Source: Bilabrum cf. latius (lineage: Eukaryota > Bigyra: Bicosoecida > Bigyra > Bicosoecida). From it: DNA of 64,000 bases. The stretch covers positions 930,001 through 994,000 of the forward strand of contig OZ237748.1 of the NCBI GenBank assembly GCA_965178125.1, written 5' to 3'. This document shows, one piece after another, positions 57,146-64,000 of this stretch; the first letter of the stretch is position 1, and each line of letters opens with the position of its first letter. A program made the translations under genes and the position numbers. The notes under the pieces were generated by a model. That model did no database searches. It was not told the DNA's origin and saw nothing but the letters and a program-made list of their open reading frames with translations.

Positions 57146-57889
57146 TCTTGCAGATTACTTTGTGTTGATGCAGTGGACGGCAAGGGGACGAGCCGGAATC
57201 GGGGCCAGATCCCCGCGAGGCTACACAAGGGGGGGTGAATGGCTCGGGGTGAATGACTCCAAAAAGGGGTGCACCCCCCCACCCCACCCCCAGCCCCTCC
57301 TTTGACCTGGCCTAATATGCATCCACTCAACAATTTGACCAGATAACCGGTTTGTATACATTATTTAAATGATTCTAACACCGGATGGGGTTCTGTGTTG
57401 ATGCCAGAGTGGGAGCGCGTGAATGTCTCGTTGGGTTCCGATGGCGGTTGCGACTGGGAAGGTGCGACCCAGCCAACAGGTTGCTAGCGATGACGCGCAT
57501 ACCCTCTCTGTGTTCAGGAGAGGGACGGAGATTGGGCAATTTTTGCCCACCCTCCCAACCCCCTCCTCCTCGGCGGAGTAGTGCACGTGCTCTTCCCAGC
57601 CCCGGTCAGTCCGGTCAAGGGTCGCGCACAGGCACAGCTTTGTCAGGTCTTGCCATGTCTGATTGTTAACGAGACTAGGTTGCGCGTACACTCTGGCATC
57701 AATACTATTGTGGTGTTATTTGCCTAAATGGTGTCCTTGCAAAGTGTAGTTGAAACTGTTAGGATGAGTCAAATTGTCAATCCGCCGTACGAAAGCAACC
57801 CCCTTCACGGCTTCTGGGACTCACGCATATACTCAAACACCTCCTCAAAATCTTCACCCGGGTATCCCTTCGGGATCAGCGGGTGTCCT
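57146..57889. other. Spacer between the two lectin copies
   Basis: It presumably holds the promoter of the intact minus-strand lectin gene. Remnants of the duplicate's 3' end (matching 55440-55500) are visible near 57785-57890. No other gene was seen. Confidence 0.45.
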
Positions 57890-59180
57890 GAATTACGTGA
57901 CTGTCAGATGTATTCGCGCGTGGCTTGCTGGCGCAGAATCAATGAACCCCCCAATACCTCCAGCACCCTGGCCGTGGGAAGCATGTAGGACGTGTCGATG
58001 CTTCACAGATACACCCCGTTGTCCATGTCCACGAGAGCAAGATCCCCCACGCGGTCGCACTCCTCCCCCGTGATGACGAGTGCGCAATTACGTGCGTTCT
58101 TGTACTCCAGAAATCGTATGAATGCGCTCTGGTAAATTGCAGGTCGCACTTGTCCCTTAGCCGTAGAGGGATTTGGTAATACTCCCTGAAGAGCAGCTTC
58201 CCTCTGCCGAGCAACTCATTGCTCCACAAGAACTCCCCCTTGGCGGCAGGTCGCTTAGCAAGTGCCTTTGGATCGCAGTGAGGGCGATTCCCATTGATGG
58301 CTGCCTGCAGCGCAACCGTCTTGAGACCGTTGCCGAAAGTCTCGTCTTCGTCAGGACCATCCAGGTCTTCTGACCCCGTAGACCACACGATCGCATTTCC
58401 CTGCTGGTGCAGGATAACATTTCCATCCCCCTGCACACGAAGGGTATCTGCACCCGGGTCCATCAGCGAGGTAGGCACCCGCCAGATGTACTGCCCGGAG
58501 GCGCTGTCCACGATGGCCAGGTCGCCCTGTGTATCGCACCCGTCCCCCGTGATGACGAGTGCGCACTTCCCCTCGGTCCCCTTGCCCGCCGTGTTGGTCG
58601 CAAACCGTGCTTCGCCCTCTCGGTACACCACGAGGTTGCAGTCTCCCTGCATGCGCAGCTCGGCCCCCTCCTCGCCCGCCTTCAAGGCGGCCCCGGCTTG
58701 CAGCACCTGCCTTGGAGACAGCACGTCGCCGCCGGTCACTTGGTTGTATGATGATTGCAAGGCCCCAGCATCGCAATGCAAGCTATGCACGTCCTCCCGC
58801 ACCTCCAGATCGAAGTGGAACTTCCCCCTCCTGTGCTCTTCGGGCCCGTGGCTGCTGCCCCAAAGCGGCTTTCCGCCTTCGTGAAGGAGAACAGCATGGC
58901 TGTCCACCTGGGCCACAAACGTGTCAACCTTGGGTGTAAAGATAGAGGACTGCACCCGCCAGAGGTACTTGCCAGTATCCGTGTCGATGATGGCCAGGTC
59001 TCCTTGCGTGCTGCACGACGCATCCGTCATGAGAAGCGCACAGTGGTCGGTCCCGTCAGTTGTGTGCCGTAGGTACGGAGGCACGTTACGAAGTGATTTA
59101 GATCGGAGAGATTGTGTAGTATTGGTCGCAAGTCCGAGCGCAGATGTGAGGCTCTCACTTGTTCGGAATTTCGGTGGCAC
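57890..59180 (-). pseudogene. B-lectin duplicate, truncated and frameshifted
   Basis: The central part (about 59050-58240) is nearly identical to the intact lectin gene at both DNA and protein level. The signal peptide is missing at the 5' end, and the sequence corresponding to the last lectin module is in another frame after about 58095, with TGA replacing a Trp codon in that frame near 58011. The codon aligned with TAG 56593-56591 is CAG here (58910-58908), a direct TAG/CAG correspondence between duplicates. Confidence 0.75.
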
Positions 59181-59322
59181 CTGTGTTCTACAGCTGTGCC
59201 CCGATATTCTCAGTAATAATTGTCATTATGTGGCAATACACACTGGGAAGACAGGCAGGGGCAACTCCATAGGAGGTGATTCCCACTGCTTGATGTTTTG
59301 AACTGGTCCAGCGGGAGGATGA

Positions 59323-62300
59323 TCACCTCGACTCTAGGTCGGGCTGTTCACACCTGTTGCACGGATTGCATGATTGTTTTGCATTTGCTTGGAGTTGCAG
59401 GTACACTTGATGTGTTCTGCTCTCTCCATGTGCTCAAGCATCTTCGCTTGTGGCGCTGGGGAGATTTCCAGCCAAGACTGGCGTTGCCACCTCTGCGGTG
59501 CCTTCGCTGTCTTGATGCACAATTTGCATGACGTGATATAAATAATTCCATGCTGGATAGTGTTTGCTTGGTGGACTGTGCGGCTGTTGTAGTCGCTGCC
59601 GGGACTGTTGTTCTTGGCTGTCTCAAGCGGCACGCGGCAGGAGGTTGCTCACCTCGACTCTAGGTCGGGCTGTTCACACCTGTTGCACGGATTGCATGAT
59701 TGTTTTGCATTTGCTTGGAGTTGCAGGTACACTTGATGTGTTCTGCTCTCTCCATGTGCTCAAGCATCTTCGCTTGTGGCGCTGGGGAGATTTCCAGCCA
59801 AGACTGGCGTTGCCACCTCTGCGGTGCCTTCGCTGTCTTGATGCACAATTTGCATGACGTGATATAAATAATTCCATGCTGGATAGTGTTTGCTTGGTGG
59901 ACTGTGCGGCTATTGTAGTCGCTGCCGGGACTGTTGTTCTTGGCTGTCTCAAGCGGCACGCGGCAGGAGGTTGATCACCTCGACTCTAGGTCGGGCTGTT
60001 CACACCTGTTGCACGAATTGCATGATTGTTTTGCATTTGCTTGGAGTTGCAGGTACACTTGATGTGTTCTGCTCTCTCCATGTGCTCAAGCATCTTCGCT
60101 TGTGGCGCTGGGGAGATTTCCAGCCAAGACTGGCGTTGCCACCTCTGCGGTGCCTTCGCTGTCTTGATGCACAATTTGCATGACGTGATATAAATAATTC
60201 CATGCTGGATAGTGTTTGCTTGGTGGACTGTGCGGCTGTTGTAGTCGCTGCCGGGACTGTTGTTCTTGGCTGTCTCAAGCGGCACGCGGCAGGAGGTTGA
60301 TCACCTCGACTCTAGGTCGGGCTGTTCACACCTGTTGCACGGATTGCATGATTGTTTTGCATTTGCTTGGAGTTGCAGGTACACTTGATGTGTTCTGCTC
60401 TCTCCATGTGCTCAAGCATCTTCGCTTGTGGCGCCGGGGAGATTTCCAGCCAAGACTGGCGTTGCCACCTCTGCGGTGCCTTCGCTGTCTTGATGCACAA
60501 TTTGCATGACGTGATATAAATAATTCCATGCTGGATAGTGTTTGCTTGGTGGACTGTGCGGCTGTTGTAGTCGCTGCCGGGACTGTTGTTCTTGGCTGTC
60601 TCAAGCGGCACGCGGCAGGAGGTTGATCACCTCGACTCTAGGTCGGGCTGTTCACACCTGTTGCACGGATTGCATGATTGTTTTGCATTTGCTTGGAGTT
60701 GCAGGTACACTTGATGTGTTCTGCTCTCTCCATGTGCTCAAGCATCTTCGCTTGTGGCGCTGGGGAGATTTCCAGCCAAGACTGGCGTTGCCACCTCTGC
60801 GGTGCCTTCGCTGTCTTGATGCACAATTTGCATGACGTGATATAAATAATTCCATGCTGGATAGTGTTTGCTTGGTGGACTGTGCGGCTGTTGTAGTCGC
60901 TGCCGGGACTGTTGTTCTTGGCTGTCTCAAGCGGCACGCGGCAGGAGGTTGCTCACCTCGACTCTAGGTCGGGCTGTTCACACCTGTTGCACGGAATATT
61001 CCATGCTGGATAGTGCTTGCTACTTTGGCCGGGCAGTCGTGCTTGTTGTCGTCTCGACAAACTTAGCGCCCTGCCCACCGGACATTTCGTTTCGGGTTTT
61101 GCCATGCAAGTAGCAGCATGCAGCAGGAGCGCGATCACCTCGACTCCAGGTCGGGCTGTTCACACCTGTTGCACGGATTGCATGATTGTTTTGCATTTGC
61201 TTGGAGTTGCAGGTACTCTTGATGTGTTCTGCTCTCTCCATGTGCTCAAGCATCTTCGCTTGTGGCGCTGGGGAGATTTCCAGCCAAGACTGGCGTTGCC
61301 ACCTCTGCGGTGCCTTCGCTGTCTTGATGCACGATTTGCATGACGTGATATAAATAATTCCATGCTGGGTAGTGCTTGCTACTTTGGCCGGGCAGTTGTG
61401 CTTGTTGTCGTCTCGACCAACTTAGCGCCCTGCCCACCGGACATTTCGTTTCGGGTTTTGCCATGCAAGTAGCAGCATGCAGCAGGAGCGCGATCACCTC
61501 GACTCCAGGTCGGGCTGTTCACACCTGTTGCACGGATTGCATGATTGTTTTGCATTTGCTTGGAGTTGCCGGTACACTTGATGTGTTCTGCTCTCTCCAT
61601 GTGTTCAGGCACCTTCGCTTGAGCTCTGGGGAGATTTCCAGCCAAGACTGGCGTTGCCACCTCTGCGGTGCCTTCGCTGTCTTGATGCACAATTTGCATG
61701 ACGTGATATAAATAATTCCATGCTGGATAGTGTTTGCTTGGTGGACTGTGCGGCTGTTGTAGTCGCTGCCGGGACTGTTGTTCTTGGCTGTCTCAAGCGG
61801 CACGCGGCAGGAGGTTGATCACCTCGACTCTAGGTCGGGCTGTTCACACCTGTTGCACGGATTGCATGATTGTTTTGCATTTGCTTGGAGTTGCAGGTAC
61901 ACTTGATGTGTTCTGCTCTCTCCATGTGCTCAAGCATCTTCGCTTGTGGCGCTGGGGAGATTTCCAGCCAAGACTGGCGTTGCCACCTCTGCGGTGCCTT
62001 CGCTGTCTTGATGCACAATTTGCATGACGTGATATAAATAATTCCATGCTGGATAGTGTTTGCTTGGTGGACTGTGCGGCTGTTGTAGTCGCTGCCGGGA
62101 CTGTTGTTCTTGGCTGTCTCAAGCGGCACGCGGCAGGAGGTTGCTCACCTCGACTCTAGGTCGGGCTGTTCACACCTGTTGCACGGATTGCATGATTGTT
62201 TTGCATTTGCTTGGAGTTGCAGGTACTCTTGATGTGTTCTGCTCTCTCCATGTGTCCAAGCATCCTCGCTTGTGGCCCTGGGGAGATTTCCAGCCAAGAC

Positions 62301-62370
62301 TGGCGTTGCCACCTCTGCGGTGCCTTCGCTGTCTTGATGCACAATTTGCATGACGTGATATGAAATTCCA
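59323..62370. repeat. 326-bp satellite array, about ten units
   Basis: Units begin (at 'tcacctcgact') at 59323, 59649, 59975, 60301, 60627, 60953, 61135, 61494, 61819 and 62145. Most intervals are 325-326 bp. Two units (60953-61494) carry an alternative segment ('ttgctactttggccgggcag') and have intervals of 182 and 359 bp. Identity among the 326-bp units is very high, indicating recent homogenisation. Open frames of about 97-99 codons occur on both strands of each unit, but since 326 is not a multiple of three they do not fuse, and they lack protein-like features. Confidence 0.95.
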
Positions 62371-62494
62371 TGCTGGATAGTGTTTGCTGGGTGGATTTTA
62401 GGGCGGCTATCGTCGTCGCTGCCAGCACCTTGTCATCGTACTTTCGTCACAATGTTAAAAGTACTCACTACAAGCTAAATCAGAGCATATCTGT

Positions 62495-62522
62495 GGTCGC
62501 GACGTCACGGTCGCGACGTCAC
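62495..62522 (+). promoter_or_regulatory. Tandem CRE-like elements upstream of the right-edge gene
   Basis: GGTCGCGACGTCAC occurs twice back to back (62495-62508 and 62509-62522), 14 bases before ATG 62537. Each contains GACGTCA, the core bound by bZIP/CREB-type factors. A regulatory role is inferred from position and sequence only. Confidence 0.45.
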
Positions 62523-62536
62523 TCACTCAGGTCGAC

Positions 62537-64000
62537 ATGGTTGATCCCGAATTCGTTGGGGCTGTTGAGTTTTGCCTATGCTCATTACCCGATACTGCCG
62601 CTAAATTATCATCATCTCTGGTGAAGCGGATGAAGAAGCATCGCTCAAAGCAGCCCTGCTCGTACCTGTTGGATCCACAACCAGACCGCTGGCCTGAGTT
62701 TGTCGATTCCCTTCTGGACTGGGCTCAATCAGCGGCACCATCGTGAGAACGGCTGTAATTAGTGGTTTTATGCATGACCTTGCTGGTGTGCGCCTGTTCC
62801 TGCCGGGCTGACGACACCCTGGGCGCAGTTCTGGCGCCCGCCACACTCAACAGCGCCTGCCACTGTTTTGCTTCGCCAATCTGGCTTCGCCTGCTTCTGA
62901 CCCCCCCGGCTCCTCGATACCACCAGTATCCAATATTCTCTGTAGTGATATTGCAGGTGCTAGTCCGACATCCTCACTCAAATGGCCCTCGCCCTGAAGT
63001 CTTGCGAGGTGTCCAAATTTGACCGGACAAAGACGGCTCAGGGAGCGCTGCATGCCATGGCACAGGCTGTACTTATCGCACGCGGCGGGAAACCATCTCA
63101 CTAGTATGACTTCCAACGTCTCCCTTGTGCCTCGGCTCTAGCAGCTAGTTCTGATTCCCCATCAGCGGCAGCCCAGCGCTCGTTGTACTGGTATCTGCAA
63201 CAACGCCACAATCACCGGCGTGCTGTTCAGGGGTCTCGCCGAATGGACCAACTCAGCTCTTCTGACAGTGATGAGGCGCACGATGGTACCGCGGCTTCAG
63301 GTCAGACTTCTGCTGAGGCCTCTGAGGGCACTGACTCTTCGGACGAAGATGAAGATGAAGAAAGCGAGACCGAAGGTCTACCTCTCCATGGGAGCTCCCG
63401 CGCTGCACGTACTAAGAGCCCCAAGCTGACCCGTTCATTGTCCGCGGCTTCATCGGCTGAGGCAGGCAAAGCCAGGATCCGTAAGCTGCTGGGAGCACCC
63501 TCTCGCGGCTCATCCCCGGCAGCCAAAGGCCGGTGGTCGGAGGTTTATGAGGCGGCTAGTAGGGAGTCCGTGACTACGGCTCCCCCTACCTCGCTCACTC
63601 GGCTATTCGGAACAGCCCTGGACAGTAGTCACCGTCGTGCTCTCGAGGACCTTCACGCAGCAATCGTTCGTCATGCCCAGGCCTCTGCCGGCAAGCCGAA
63701 GGGTCTCACTGACGTTCAGAGCCAACTTGCATCGTTAACTTCAGACATTGTGGCCTTGCAGCTCGATCCTGCCATGGATGGCATTGACTACCTCCGTGTG
63801 GTGACCGGAAAACTGGCTGAGTACGCCTACGCGTTCTATGGGCGCAGTGTGACGATCGACGATGAGGGCCGCTTCCATGAACGTCGGTCTTCATCCAAGA
63901 CGTCACCACCGAGCTACCAGGAGTTCAGTACCCAACTGCAGGTGCGCCTCGGCCGCGTCGCCCGTAGTCTAGAACACGTCTTGACCGACGTGAAGGACCT
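62537..64000 (+). CDS. Spliced gene of unknown function, 3'-partial, two in-frame TAG
   Basis: Exon 1 is 62537-62742 (donor GTGAGA) and exon 2 is 62957 to the window end (acceptor TTGCAG). The junction splits a Ser codon and the frame then stays open to the edge through TAG at 62961 and 63102. The protein starts MVDPEFVGAVEFCLC, has a Lys-rich segment, an acidic Ser/Asp/Glu tract (about 63250-63370), a Ser/Ala/Arg-rich linker, and a helical region with LDPAMDGIDYLRVVTGKLAE and VRLGRVARSLEHVL. No known motif is recognised. A retrotransposon Gag-like or structural protein is possible, as the gene borders a satellite, but nothing decisive is in view. Confidence 0.6.

Noticed and set aside
59564-62353. 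Repeated 92-99 codon ORFs on both strands of the satellite
   Set aside because: They appear on both strands of the same DNA, lack protein-like features and cannot fuse because the unit is not a multiple of three.
59323-62370. CRISPR-like array
   Set aside because: Units are 326-bp direct repeats with no short repeat/unique spacer alternation, in a eukaryotic context.

Overview
The window is nuclear DNA of a microbial eukaryote, most likely a GC-rich protist or alga; I cannot name the lineage. It has spliceosomal introns (GTGAG/GTAAG donors, CAG acceptors), a NOP56 gene, a protein farnesyltransferase alpha-subunit gene, many ankyrin exons, minisatellites, a satellite array and transposon remnants. 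Nothing looks prokaryotic, plasmid-borne or viral.

The main result concerns the genetic code. About 50 in-frame TAG codons interrupt otherwise intact reading frames in at least 13 separate loci on both strands, while internal TAA and TGA are absent from the same frames and the genes end in TGA (occasionally TAA). Where the residue can be inferred it is Gln. TAG fills the invariant Q of the bulb-lectin motif QxDxNxV twice, and TAG aligns with CAG in two pairs of duplicated sequences in this window. Reading TAG as Gln turns fragments into whole genes: a 1748-residue membrane protein (5 TAG), a 1311-residue EF-hand protein (8 TAG), a 1029-residue ankyrin/kinase protein (11 TAG), and the conserved C-terminus of the farnesyltransferase alpha subunit. 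Gene coordinates below use TAG = Gln.

Layout. 0-2.2 kb: a repeat protein, open at the left edge. 2.4-4.2 kb: ankyrin gene 1. 4.6-6.3, 14.8-16.3 and 17.4-18.7 kb: three copies of a five-exon, four-TM Cys-containing membrane protein with a 20-nt micro-exon. 7.8-13.0 kb: the large membrane protein (minus). 20.0-22.2 and 24.8-22.3 kb: two convergent ankyrin genes; the minus-strand one is broken by a 74-bp minisatellite. 25.1-28.0 kb: two Cys-rich four-TM proteins. 28.1-30.4 kb: NOP56 (minus). 31.2-34.3 kb: farnesyltransferase alpha subunit. 35.7-39.8 kb: EF-hand protein. 40.1-43.6 kb: 13-exon ankyrin gene, then a kinase C-lobe fragment. 45.4-46.8 kb: pogo/Tigger-like remnant. 47.6-51.5 kb: ankyrin/coiled-coil/kinase gene. 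52.5-54.8 kb: hAT-like remnant between copies of a dispersed repeat. 55.5-59.2 kb: two bulb-lectin genes, one decayed (minus). 59.3-62.4 kb: 326-bp satellite. 62.5-64.0 kb: a spliced gene running off the right edge.

Two sequence-level signals run across the genes. The 11-mer TGTGACGAGTG occurs about 45 times in either orientation, mostly inside coding loops, where it is read as V-T-S or T-R-H-T without breaking the frame. The 10-bp palindrome GGTTGCAACC occurs six times. Both greatly exceed chance.
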